A stretch of DNA of 64,000 bases from Nocardioides sp. L-11A (GTDB lineage Bacteria > Actinomycetota > Actinomycetes > Propionibacteriales > Nocardioidaceae). The notes under the pieces were generated by a model, which worked only from the letters and a program-made list of their open reading frames with translations, searched no databases and was not told the DNA's origin. The stretch spans positions 3,596,001 through 3,660,000 of the forward strand of contig CP124680.1 in the NCBI GenBank assembly GCA_029961745.1, read 5' to 3'. Position numbers and translations under genes: made by a program. Shown here piece by piece: positions 34,801 through 40,778 of this stretch. Every line of letters begins with the position of its first letter. The first letter of the stretch is position 1.

Positions 34801-34956
34801 GAGGTCGCGGTTGGTGACCCAGACCCCGCCGTCATTGAGCTCGACCTCCGTGAACGGCTTGCCGTCGTGCTGGTAGGCCAGCACGACGAGGGTGCCGAGC
34901 CCGAGGGCCAGCGCCGTCGCGGACGCCGTCCTGCGCCACTTCCGGAGCACGCTCAT
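28819..34956 (-). CDS. giant Ig-like/cadherin-like and fibronectin type III surface protein
   Basis: A 2045-residue protein. A basic N-terminus and one helix (about residues 10-28, no clear signal-peptidase site) would anchor it in the membrane with the rest outside. Residues about 35-390 contain repeated WVTN/YVLG-type strands suggesting a beta-propeller. From about 392 to 1470 there is a series of roughly 95-residue Ig/cadherin-like repeats, each opening N-[RHQ]-x-P-[VL]-A and carrying NDxDPDGD-type calcium-binding loops. Residues about 1470-2040 hold FnIII modules (LTWREPEANG, LRWTPPANEG, LAWEAPADDG). Several Cys close the C-terminus. No LPXTG motif is present. ATG 34956 overlaps the kinase stop by 4 nt. 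It looks like a long adhesin or stalk whose role is unknown. Confidence 0.92.
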   Translation of the reverse strand: MSVLRKWRRTASATALALGLGTLVVLAYQHDGKPFTEVELNDGGVWVTNRDLGLVARLNPQIKELDLGVESGSVEFDIFQRATSLYVDDASSDRAVKQVDIPHAAALEPTSLPSGAVVANGGSTFAVVDPVTGRAWVRAAERFRGFSAKATPPDLKGALRAAVGTDGRAYVLGRDGRVTPYTLDEAGNAVAGDAMELGENVGTDPAMVALTVVGDTPVLFNRNSLELSRPGTDPVVVETADPSRLELQQPSGESDDVYVATVEGLQVAPVDGGELSDAGRGDVSGRPAAPVQMTNTGCVYAAWSDATSPQNYLRDCPGTADDDTSPIPGMEEGADLRFRVNRDVVVLNDTRTGDSWLVQDPGKAKIDNWPAVDPQNQNKSKLKETTEEVPDQENRAPVPQDDDLGARPGRSTVLPVVALNDHDPDGDIISISKTQHVSGPELEVRIVGGGTQLQVAVPADATGLSTFYYYVTDGRVNEEVRAEVRLQIRTDGSNERPRKMDDRDPRLRVAKGASSSYYLLADFYDMDGDDLTLTDATAPGGEVEYRPDGTITFTDDGTGSPVSEIEYTIDDGVDSFVGKLAVDILDDAAPPELVPDLASGVAGTQVVVQPLTNDRNPEGTDLTLKGVKVVGDDEGTKISKDLESGTFTFFSSRAKSYYLEYTAYNSSATESSFIRLDIESPPKDNRPPVAVRDKAVITPGGTAQVDLLLNDLDPDGDVLVVKRIGRPSIPGVKVSVVDKRLAVISSATDIVGQQATVDYVVSDGRSSAIGQLVVSQRRSTQENRHPVANKDQVTVRAGSVTTIPVLDNDSDPDGGKPRLFQSDLDPQNLDIWVAGDTLRLRAPDEPGTYSAFYGVRDADGLKATAEVSVYVVADSAKNNHPPLPQPIIDRVIAGRPKVISVDLVGADPDGDSVTFRSILTAPSLGRVLDTGVDWIRYEAFEGKNGTDFFQILVQDKYGATGVAEVRVGVVPEETENQPPVALDDSVLVQPDRTISYNVLTNDVDPDDDPLRIAEINSTTPAEHENGFIELDVGGAPDTGSQATNIGYTIEDAAGARDNAVLKVLASKDAPFYAPIARDDVADLGDIIGKEPGAEVEIPVLDNDLDFDGAKADLRVTACDAGSRGECEVVGEAAVRVRLKAEDQVVLYSLDDADEESTGTFGVIYVTGTDNVPPQLTTDKDRVPVRAVAGEPVIFDLKDLVVTRAGREPQIAPDSLASAVNGSVEPVEGEPTSLEFMPARDHVGPASVTVKVSDGRTAAEDAALTSLLTIPIDVKPSGNVAPVMRDAAVDVTVDGDPAEVDLAGLTRDANPDDLATMRWTVQSAGQGLDARIGSDSSILSIEAGGGPKDGDALQVQVVADDGHGGQDEATVTVHVVDSDRPLLQVPPITVPATKGKSMAVDLSDYAVNPYPGEPIEASNPRLEGNGLSDLEADGSVVTFTPTATGTSTIKVTVADASGDRAREITARITVEVLDVPGTPQRPTLSSVEASSAVLTWREPEANGAAIDEYEVRGSQGFRQTCIPTTCRLVNLTPGESYTFTVVAHNSEGWGEESPPSEEIVPNKAPDLMTPPVIVNESKPTGNRMDRQLTLRWTPPANEGSAITAYEIKEAGSSRTLQAPGNATSMVIPGLTNGTPYAFEIRAVNDVEPRRQYSGASKAVAPFGVPMRSGAPPQLTASEDSPYNQQPWVRIDWSKWSDSQSNGNAVSSYTITCNGCSRPQYVVDASTSSKTFDPADGIRKGETFTFTVAATNDAGTSDRSPSVSGRPWTKAGPVRNLREIGDSTADKTATLAWEAPADDGGLTIRHYVVQSNDGLSTTVNAAPGGGANFVFPTNGSHEVKVWAVAYNGNDAVPGQSSSVSGVDTWGKPGIPEVDTLRSSEYYYVILDIEQGTANGRPVTGVQYSLDGTNWEDKSRFQQRVDQGDTSITIKARTVSDAPDDGRRYSDVKTFTGISRERELGITLNCSSDEADASCVVRVTGAGFVDSHPVRVDLNGLSVVNTDNCPTFVTTQPGSFNYIAGGKTNCRVTGHGYATVTAGGISRNTPAR

Positions 34957-36467
34957 TCGCCGACCGCGCAGAGCTGGTCGGAGAGGGCAGACGGCGGACT
35001 CCCGGCACGGGACAGGACCACCTGGATGCACGCCGTCGCGCCCCGCTCGACCTCGAGGGTCTTGCTGGTGGCCTCGGTGTACTCGGGCTCGGTCTGCTCG
35101 ACGCCGTCACCGGTCAGCAGCACCTTGAACTCGTCGCCCTCGCGCGGGTCCTGCTGGGTCCAGACGAAGGTCACCCGGTGGCCCTTGACCGACTTCGTCA
35201 CCACCGGCGCCGGCGGCACGTCGATCAGCTCGACCGGGTCGGGCGGGTCCTCGCCGCGCAGCGGGCCGTCGTCGGGGTCGCCGTCGCCGGCGGCACCGGC
35301 CAGGAGGGCGTAGCCGACGGCGCCGAGGAGGACGGCGACGACCACCCCGATGCCGATCCGGGCGGGTCGGCCGAGGCTGCGCTCGTCGGAGCGCTGGGGT
35401 GCGGGACGCCGCGGGCCGCCGCGGCGCGACGAGCCGGCGCCCGTCGTACCCCGGCCGCCCGTGCTCCCGGGGGCCCCGGAGCCCGGCGGGTGCTCCCCGT
35501 CGGGGGAGCCGATCTGGCCGGGCCGGTCCTGGACCGCCGCCGGGATGATGACCGAGACCGGGCGGACCAGGGTCCGGGCGTCGTTGGGGTGCTCGTGCCC
35601 CAGGGCCGACGGCGAGGCGTCCATGACCTCGAGCCGGGTCGGGGACTGCCGCAGCTCGATCTGGACGTCCTGGAGCTGGCGGCCGAGCACCATCGCGGAC
35701 ACGGGGCGCTTGTCGATCTCGACCGACATCGACCGGCGCAGGACGTCGACCAGCGAGGCAGGGACGTCCGGGCGGCGCAGCGGGGTCAGCTGGCCGCGCT
35801 CGATCCGGGTCATCAGGCTCGCGTTGTCGTTGGGTGCGTCGCGGCGCTCGAACGGCGGGTGGCCGATGAGCAGCGAGTAGAGGGTCGCCGCGAGCGAGTA
35901 GACGTCGCTGCGGACGTCGTGGCTGTCGGCGCTCAGCGACTCCGGCGGCGACCACGGGATCGACAGGCCCTGGGCGCCGGCACCGGTCTCCCCCACGACC
36001 GAGGCGATGCCGAAGTCGGTGAGCAGCGGGACGCCGAAGGTGCTGGTGAGGATGTTGTGCGGCTTGATGTCGCGGTGCAGGATCCCGGCGCGGTGGGCGG
36101 TCTCGACGGCGCTGGCGATCTTCACGCCGATGTCGAGCACCTCGCCGACCGACAGCGGCTGGGAGCGGTAGCGCTGGGCGACGTGCGGGGGCGGGCAGTA
36201 CTCCATGACCAGGAACGCCCGGCCGTCGGAGCTCACCCCGGCCTGGTAGATCGGCACGATCGAGGGATGGCTCGACAACTGCGCCATCACGTTGGCCTCG
36301 GCCCGGAACAGCTCGATGGAGGCAGCGTCGCTGCCGCTGCGCAGCACCTTGATCGCGACCTGCCGGGTCGGCAGCTCCTGCTGGTAGCGGAAGACGTCGG
36401 CGAAGCCGCCCTCGCCGACGAGGTCGACGAAGGCGAAGCCGGGGATCTGCGGCGCGTGCAGGGTCAT
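34953..36467 (-). CDS. membrane-anchored serine/threonine protein kinase
   Basis: A 504-residue Hanks-type kinase. The Gly loop is GEGGFADV (18-25), the ATP Lys is K40, the catalytic loop HRDIKPHN (131-138) and DFG (151-153); the APE-like segment is SPPES. A Gly/Pro/Arg-rich linker follows, one membrane helix near 370-393, and an extracytoplasmic FnIII-like domain of about 100 residues. Its partner phosphatase and FHA protein are encoded just upstream. It probably senses the envelope state and phosphorylates the FHA protein or module members. One nt separates it from the FHA stop. Confidence 0.95.
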   Translation of the reverse strand: MTLHAPQIPGFAFVDLVGEGGFADVFRYQQELPTRQVAIKVLRSGSDAASIELFRAEANVMAQLSSHPSIVPIYQAGVSSDGRAFLVMEYCPPPHVAQRYRSQPLSVGEVLDIGVKIASAVETAHRAGILHRDIKPHNILTSTFGVPLLTDFGIASVVGETGAGAQGLSIPWSPPESLSADSHDVRSDVYSLAATLYSLLIGHPPFERRDAPNDNASLMTRIERGQLTPLRRPDVPASLVDVLRRSMSVEIDKRPVSAMVLGRQLQDVQIELRQSPTRLEVMDASPSALGHEHPNDARTLVRPVSVIIPAAVQDRPGQIGSPDGEHPPGSGAPGSTGGRGTTGAGSSRRGGPRRPAPQRSDERSLGRPARIGIGVVVAVLLGAVGYALLAGAAGDGDPDDGPLRGEDPPDPVELIDVPPAPVVTKSVKGHRVTFVWTQQDPREGDEFKVLLTGDGVEQTEPEYTEATSKTLEVERGATACIQVVLSRAGSPPSALSDQLCAVGE

Positions 36468-36468
36468 C

Positions 36469-37611
36469 TCAGGCGTCCTCCGGCGCGGGGACGACGGTCG
36501 CCGTCAGCCCCTTCGAGAGCGTGAGTACGTCGCCGATGGCGACCTCGGTCGCCACCCCGCGGTCCAGCGGCACGGGGACCCGGCCCTGGCGCGCCAGCAG
36601 GGTGCCGTTGGTGGAGCGGTCGGTGACGGTGATCCGGGTGCCCTCGGCGGCGACCTCCAGGTGGGTGCTGGAGACATAGGGGTCGTCGAGGGTGACCAGC
36701 GCCGGCAGGTTCTGGCTGCCGCCGACCTGCTGGATGCGCGGGCTGCGCCCGATGAGCACCCGGCGGCGTACGGGAACGGTGCGGCCGGTCGAGAGCGCCA
36801 GCGCCACCACCGGCCGCTCCGGCACGACCGGGGACGGGGCGGCCGGCGGGACGGCGGAGGCGGCGCGCAGCGCCTGCAGCTGGGCGGGGGTGATGGTCCG
36901 GCCGTCGTGCTCGGCGGACTCGGGCACCGCGGCGACCGGCGCCGGCCAGCCCGGTGGCGGCGTGGACGGCGGCGGCGTGGCCGGCGGTCGCATCGACGGG
37001 GGCATCGGCGGGGGCACCGGCGGGGCCGGCGGCGTGGCCCGGCTGCCGCGGACCACGGTGTATTCGGGCGCGAGGGGTGCGGACGGCGCGGCCGGCGGCG
37101 GCGCCTGGGGCGGCGTGCTGCTCAGGCTGGCCGGGCTGCTGGCCGGGCTGCTGGCCGGGCTGCTGGCCGGGCTGCTGGCCGGTCGCACCACGGGACGCCA
37201 GGTCACGCCGGCGCTGCGGACCACGCCCCCGGCGAGCGGCAGGGTCGGGCCGGTGGCCGGCGCACCCAGCGGGACGACCTCGACCACGGCGCCGGGGGTC
37301 AGGGTCGCGGAGGCCTCGGTCCACATCGTGGCGTCGCGGCCGTCGACCGAGAACCCGTCGACGCGGACGACGAGTCCGCCGCGGATCAGGATCCGCGCCT
37401 CGGCGCCGTCGACCCGGACGGCGGCGAACTCGGGCAGGGCCCGCAGGTCGCCGCGCGAGAGCACCTCGACGATCGTCGGCGCCTCCAGGTCGCGCTCGAC
37501 GAGCAGCGCGACCTCGGCGAGCCGGTCGGGGGTGGAGACGACGACGCCCTCGTGGGTCACGAGGGTCGCGAGGTCGCCCGGGAGATAGGTGGAGGGCGTG
37601 CCGGGGCTCAT
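36469..37611 (-). CDS. FHA-domain protein
   Basis: A 380-residue soluble protein. Residues 1-150 form an uncharacterised beta-rich domain. A Pro/Ala/Ser-rich linker (about 145-265) contains perfect SSPA tetrapeptide repeats encoded by a 12-bp tandem repeat. The C-terminal FHA domain (about 275-375) has GRSPR, the phosphothreonine-binding SSTHLE, and STNGTLL. FHA domains read phosphothreonine, so this is the natural reader of the kinase encoded next to it. ATG 37611 overlaps the phosphatase stop by 4 nt. Confidence 0.93.
   Translation of the reverse strand: MSPGTPSTYLPGDLATLVTHEGVVVSTPDRLAEVALLVERDLEAPTIVEVLSRGDLRALPEFAAVRVDGAEARILIRGGLVVRVDGFSVDGRDATMWTEASATLTPGAVVEVVPLGAPATGPTLPLAGGVVRSAGVTWRPVVRPASSPASSPASSPASSPASLSSTPPQAPPPAAPSAPLAPEYTVVRGSRATPPAPPVPPPMPPSMRPPATPPPSTPPPGWPAPVAAVPESAEHDGRTITPAQLQALRAASAVPPAAPSPVVPERPVVALALSTGRTVPVRRRVLIGRSPRIQQVGGSQNLPALVTLDDPYVSSTHLEVAAEGTRITVTDRSTNGTLLARQGRVPVPLDRGVATEVAIGDVLTLSKGLTATVVPAPEDA
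37127..37183. repeat. 12-bp coding tandem repeat in the FHA gene
   Basis: CCGGGCTGCTGG units start at 37131, 37143, 37155 and 37167, with a partial unit after; they encode Ser-Ser-Pro-Ala on the minus strand. Unit number is a likely site of slippage. Confidence 0.85.
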
Positions 37612-38438
37612 CCCACCCCCCGTGGGCAGGGCTCGGTGTCCTCGGAGGCCGGCGCGACCGGGCCGCCGGGACCGTCGGCCACGACGTCGACCAGGACCAC
37701 CGTCACGTTGTCGTGGCCGCCCGCCGCCACCGCCGCGTCGACGAGGGTGTGGACGGTCAGGTCGGGCGAGCGGCCCTCGGAGAGGATGTGCAGGATCGCG
37801 GTGTCCGACAGCTCCGAGGTGAGCCCGTCGGAGCACAGCAGCAGCCGGGACCCGGGCTCGGCGGGCACCAGCGCGAAGTCGGCCTCCGACCGGGTCAGCG
37901 CACCGATCGCCCGGGTCACCACGTGGCGCTCCGGGTGGCCGAGCGCCTGGTCGCGGGTGAGGCGGCCCGCGTCGATCAGCTCCTGGACCACCGAGTGGTC
38001 GGTGGAGATCTGCTCGAGGACGCCCTCGGCGTACGTGTAGGCCCGGGAGTCGCCGATATTGGCGAGCAGCCAGTAGCCGCGGCCGTCCTCGAGGACGTAG
38101 GCCGCCGTCACCAGCGTCGAGCCGGGCGCGGAGCTGAACTCCGCGGCCAGCGACGCGACCCGGTGCTGGGCGGTCGCGATGGCGGCCTCGACGTCGGCGG
38201 GCTGCACCTCATGGAGCGAGGCCAGGGACTCGAACGACTCGACGACCAGCCGGCTCGCGACATCGCCGCGGGCGTAGCCACCCATGCCGTCGGCGACCAG
38301 GAAGACGGGCGGCGCGACCAGGGAGGAGTCCTCGTTGACGCTGCGCACCCGCCCCGGGTGGGTGCCCGCCGCATGCACCAGGCGCGTCGCCCGTCCCGGC
38401 GACGACCAGGACTCGGCACCCGTCACGCTGACCCGCAC
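37608..38438 (-). CDS. PP2C-type serine/threonine protein phosphatase
   Basis: A 276-residue PPM phosphatase with metal-binding motifs RSVNEDS, ADGMGGYARGDVAS, GDSRAY, LCSDGLTSEL and GHDNVTVVLV. It has no membrane helix. It would reverse the kinase encoded two genes downstream. I place the start at GTG 38438 after GGGGGTCGAG; an in-frame ATG at 38471 would add 11 residues and is also possible. It is the first gene of the seven-gene operon; a TAGGCT box lies at 38500. Confidence 0.93.
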   Translation of the reverse strand: MRVSVTGAESWSSPGRATRLVHAAGTHPGRVRSVNEDSSLVAPPVFLVADGMGGYARGDVASRLVVESFESLASLHEVQPADVEAAIATAQHRVASLAAEFSSAPGSTLVTAAYVLEDGRGYWLLANIGDSRAYTYAEGVLEQISTDHSVVQELIDAGRLTRDQALGHPERHVVTRAIGALTRSEADFALVPAEPGSRLLLCSDGLTSELSDTAILHILSEGRSPDLTVHTLVDAAVAAGGHDNVTVVLVDVVADGPGGPVAPASEDTEPCPRGVG

Positions 38439-38499
38439 CGCTCGACCCCCGAGACCCGTCCCATGCCCCATCCACCCACCGGCTGGGACGCTGGAGGGC

Positions 38500-38505
38500 A
38501 GCCTA
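38500..38505 (-). promoter_or_regulatory. -10 box of the seven-gene operon
   Basis: TAGGCT on the minus strand, preceding the PP2C gene and placing transcription start near 38493. The next TAGGCT, at 38573 on the other strand, belongs to the divergent FKBP gene. Confidence 0.5.
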
Positions 38506-38572
38506 ACCCGCGGCAGGGCGTCGTAACCCTATCGACGGGACACTCGCGCTCCGGCCCCCGAGCACCTCCTAT

Positions 38573-38578
38573 TAGGCT
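38573..38578 (+). promoter_or_regulatory. -10 box of the FKBP gene
   Basis: TAGGCT, 6 nt before ATG 38585; leaderless arrangement. Confidence 0.5.
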
Positions 38579-38584
38579 GACGGG

Positions 38585-38956
38585 ATGAGCGAGAAGCCCG
38601 AGATCGACTTCGTCGACCCCACCCCGCCCACCGACCTCGTCATCACCGACCTCACCGTGGGCGAGGGCGCGGAGGCCACCGCGGGGAGCACCGTGTCGGT
38701 CCACTACGTCGGCGTGGCGCTGTCCACCGGCGAGGAGTTCGACGCGTCGTACAACCGCGGCACCCCGCTGCAGTTCCGCCTCGGCATCGGCCAGGTCATC
38801 TCGGGCTGGGACACCGGCGTGCAGGGCATGAAGGTCGGCGGCCGCCGACAGCTCGTCATCCCGCCGCACCTCGGCTACGGCGACCGCGGCGCCGGCGGCG
38901 TCATCAAGCCGGGCGAGTCCCTGATCTTCGTCGTCGACCTGCTCGAGGTCCGCTGA
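38585..38956 (+). CDS. FKBP-type peptidyl-prolyl cis-trans isomerase
   Basis: A 123-residue cytoplasmic single FKBP domain: GSTVSVHYVG, GEEFDASYNRGTP, IGQVISGWDTGVQGMKVGGRR, IPPHLGYGDRG and LIFVVDLLEV. It catalyses prolyl isomerisation in protein folding. The usual hydrophobic-pocket residues (Tyr, Phe, Asp, Trp) are present. Its stop (TGA, 38954-38956) abuts the stop of the convergent S4 gene (from 38957) with no spacer. Confidence 0.95.
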   Translation: MSEKPEIDFVDPTPPTDLVITDLTVGEGAEATAGSTVSVHYVGVALSTGEEFDASYNRGTPLQFRLGIGQVISGWDTGVQGMKVGGRRQLVIPPHLGYGDRGAGGVIKPGESLIFVVDLLEVR

Positions 38957-39202
38957 CTACCAGGGCAGGTTGTCCGGGACATCCTCGTCGGACACCCGGG
39001 CGGCCTGCCCCTGCAGCTCCACGACGTCGCCGAGGACCAGCTGGCGGCCCCGGCGAGTCTCGACCTCGCCGTTGACCCGGACCAGGCCGTCGGCGATCAC
39101 CGGCTTCGCCTCGGCACCGGACTCGACCAGGTTCGCGAGCTTGAGGAACTGACCGAGCCGGATCGACTCGTCGCGGATCGGGACGTCCATCGGTTCAGCC
39201 AC
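38957..39202 (-). CDS. S4-domain RNA-binding protein, YaaA/RlbA type
   Basis: An 81-residue protein consisting almost wholly of an S4 RNA-binding domain: IRLGQFLKLANLVESGAEAK, then VRVNGEVETRRGRQLVLGD. This small-protein form is the YaaA/YbcJ group thought to bind rRNA. GTG 39202 lies 6 nt after TAGGCT, so it is probably leaderless. Confidence 0.92.
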   Translation of the reverse strand: MAEPMDVPIRDESIRLGQFLKLANLVESGAEAKPVIADGLVRVNGEVETRRGRQLVLGDVVELQGQAARVSDEDVPDNLPW

Positions 39203-39208
39203 GGGAAC

Positions 39209-39214
39209 AGCCTA
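39209..39214 (-). promoter_or_regulatory. -10 box of the S4 gene
   Basis: TAGGCT on the minus strand, 6 nt before GTG 39202. Confidence 0.5.
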
Positions 39215-39238
39215 GGATCGACCCGTCGCGTTCAAACG

Positions 39239-39343
39239 CGCCGGGTCGGCAGTCCCACGACGTTCAGATGCGCCGGGTCGGCAGTCCCACGACGTTCAGA
39301 TGCGCCGGGTCGGCAGTCCCACGACGTTCAGACGCGCCGGGTC
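39239..39343. repeat. 32-bp tandem repeat, 3.3 units
   Basis: Units begin CGCCGGGTCGGCAGTCCCAC at 39239, 39271 and 39303; a truncated fourth starts at 39335. They are nearly identical, contain CCCACGACGTTCAGATG, and occupy the gap between the S4 gene and the 3' end of the DUF445 gene, whose stop codon lies in the last partial unit. Confidence 0.9.
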
Positions 39344-40601
39344 AGTGGAGGACGACGGACCCCGTGTGGATCAGCACGCCGACCAGGCCACCCACGATGG
39401 TGCCGTTGATCCGGATGAACTGCAGGTCGCGGCCCACGTGGAGCTCGATGCGGCGGGCGGCCTCCTTGCCGTCCCAGCGCTCGATGGTGTGGGTGATGAC
39501 GGCGGTCAGCTCGGCACCGTACCGATCGACGGCGAACACCGCGGCGTCGGCCGCGAGCCCGTCGAGGCGGGCACGGAGGGCGGCGTCGGAGCGGAGCCGG
39601 GCGGAGGCACCCTCGATCTCGACCAGCAGCCGGCGGCGTACGGCGCCTTGCGGGTCGCCGAGCGAGGACAGCAGTGCCTTGCGCAGCGCCTGCCACAGCG
39701 AGATCGCGCTGGCGATGACCGCCGGGTGGTCGAGGACCCGGTCCTTGAGCCGCTCGGCCCGCTCCTGGGTCGCCGGGTTGGTGAGCAGGTCCTCGGCCAG
39801 CTGGTCGAGCATCGAGTCGAGCGCCCGACGCGCGCGGTGCTCGGGGTTCTCCCGGATCTCGGAGAGCCAGCGCACCATCTCCAGGTGGAGCCGGTTGATG
39901 ACGTAGGTGTTGACCGAGTCCGGCGCCCACCACGGCGCCCGCTCCCCCAGGACCTCGTGGACCGTGTCGGGGTTGGCGACCAGCCAGCCGTGCATCTCCT
40001 CGAGCATGAGGTCGACCAGGCCGTGGTGCAGGTCGTCACGGATCGCCTCGGCCAGCAGCCCGCCCAGCAGCGGCGCGATCGGCTCCTCGCGGAAGCGCGG
40101 GACGAGGGCCTCGGTGACGAGCGCCTCGATGTGGTCGTCGCGCACCTTGCCCAGGGCCAGCGCGGCGAGCTCGGAGCCCTCGGTGACCACCCGCTCGGCG
40201 TTGGCGGGTACGGCGAGCCAGTCCCCCACCCGCTGCGCGACCTGTACGCCGAGCACCCGCTCGCGGATGATGTCCTCCTGCAGGAAGTTCTCGCCCACGA
40301 ACTCCTCGAGCCCCTTGCCGAGGTCGTCCTTGCGCTTGGGGATCAGCGCGGTGTGCGGGATCGGCAGGCCCAGGGGGTGCTTGAACAGGGCCGTCACCGC
40401 GAACCAGTCGGCGATGGCACCGACCATCGAGGCCTCGGCGCCCGCGTTGACGAAGCCCCAGACGCCGTCCTCGCCGAGCGTGGCGACGTAGACAGCGGCG
40501 GCGAGCAGGAGCAGGGACACCGCGACCGTGCGCATCCGGCGCAGTGCGCTGCGGCGGACGGCATCGGCCGACGGGTCGGACGGGATCAGCGGGCCGGACA
40601 C
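39342..40601 (-). CDS. DUF445 membrane protein
   Basis: A 419-residue protein of the DUF445 (YheB-like) family. One membrane helix follows a short N-terminus (LLLLAAAVYVATLG), then the family hallmark WGFVNAGAEASMVGAIADWFAVTALF and HTALIPKRKDDLG, a long helical region, and a final membrane segment INGTIVGGLVGVLIHT. The function is unknown. I place the start at GTG 40601, 6 nt after CAGGAT; ATG codons further upstream are in frame but less likely. The C-terminus ends inside a tandem repeat. Confidence 0.87.
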   Translation of the reverse strand: MSGPLIPSDPSADAVRRSALRRMRTVAVSLLLLAAAVYVATLGEDGVWGFVNAGAEASMVGAIADWFAVTALFKHPLGLPIPHTALIPKRKDDLGKGLEEFVGENFLQEDIIRERVLGVQVAQRVGDWLAVPANAERVVTEGSELAALALGKVRDDHIEALVTEALVPRFREEPIAPLLGGLLAEAIRDDLHHGLVDLMLEEMHGWLVANPDTVHEVLGERAPWWAPDSVNTYVINRLHLEMVRWLSEIRENPEHRARRALDSMLDQLAEDLLTNPATQERAERLKDRVLDHPAVIASAISLWQALRKALLSSLGDPQGAVRRRLLVEIEGASARLRSDAALRARLDGLAADAAVFAVDRYGAELTAVITHTIERWDGKEAARRIELHVGRDLQFIRINGTIVGGLVGVLIHTGSVVLH

Positions 40602-40641
40602 GCGCCCATCCTGACCTACCCGAGGCACCCGCACCCGCATC

Positions 40642-40670
40642 GCGGCCCCGGAGCGATGCTCCGGGGCCGC
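40642..40670 (-). terminator. terminator of the MFS gene
   Basis: A 13-bp perfect stem (GCGGCCCCGGAGC / GCTCCGGGGCCGC) with a 3-nt loop, downstream of the stop at 40779 on the minus strand and upstream of the DUF445 start. Confidence 0.7.
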
Positions 40671-40778
40671 CACGAGGCGGGGCGGAACCCCCCAGTCACC
40701 GCGGTGCCTCGCTCGCCCGATCAACGATCAGGCGCGGGAGAGGTTCCGGACCCAGCCGGTGAGGTGTGGGCGCGGTCC

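Noticed and set aside
28771..35313. A 2180-codon open frame on the plus strand opposite the giant Ig/FnIII gene
   Set aside because: It is antisense to a well-supported protein with clear domains, overlaps the moxR and kinase genes, and its translation is low-complexity Asp/Val/Arg/Gly typical of reversed high-GC codons.
34953..37611. Type VI secretion or type VII control locus, suggested by the PP2C-FHA-kinase set
   Set aside because: No T6SS structural genes and no EccC/WXG100 proteins occur in the window; the set is tied to the Ig/FnIII and MoxR genes instead.
39239..39343. CRISPR array
   Set aside because: The 32-bp units follow each other directly with no spacers, and no cas gene is present.
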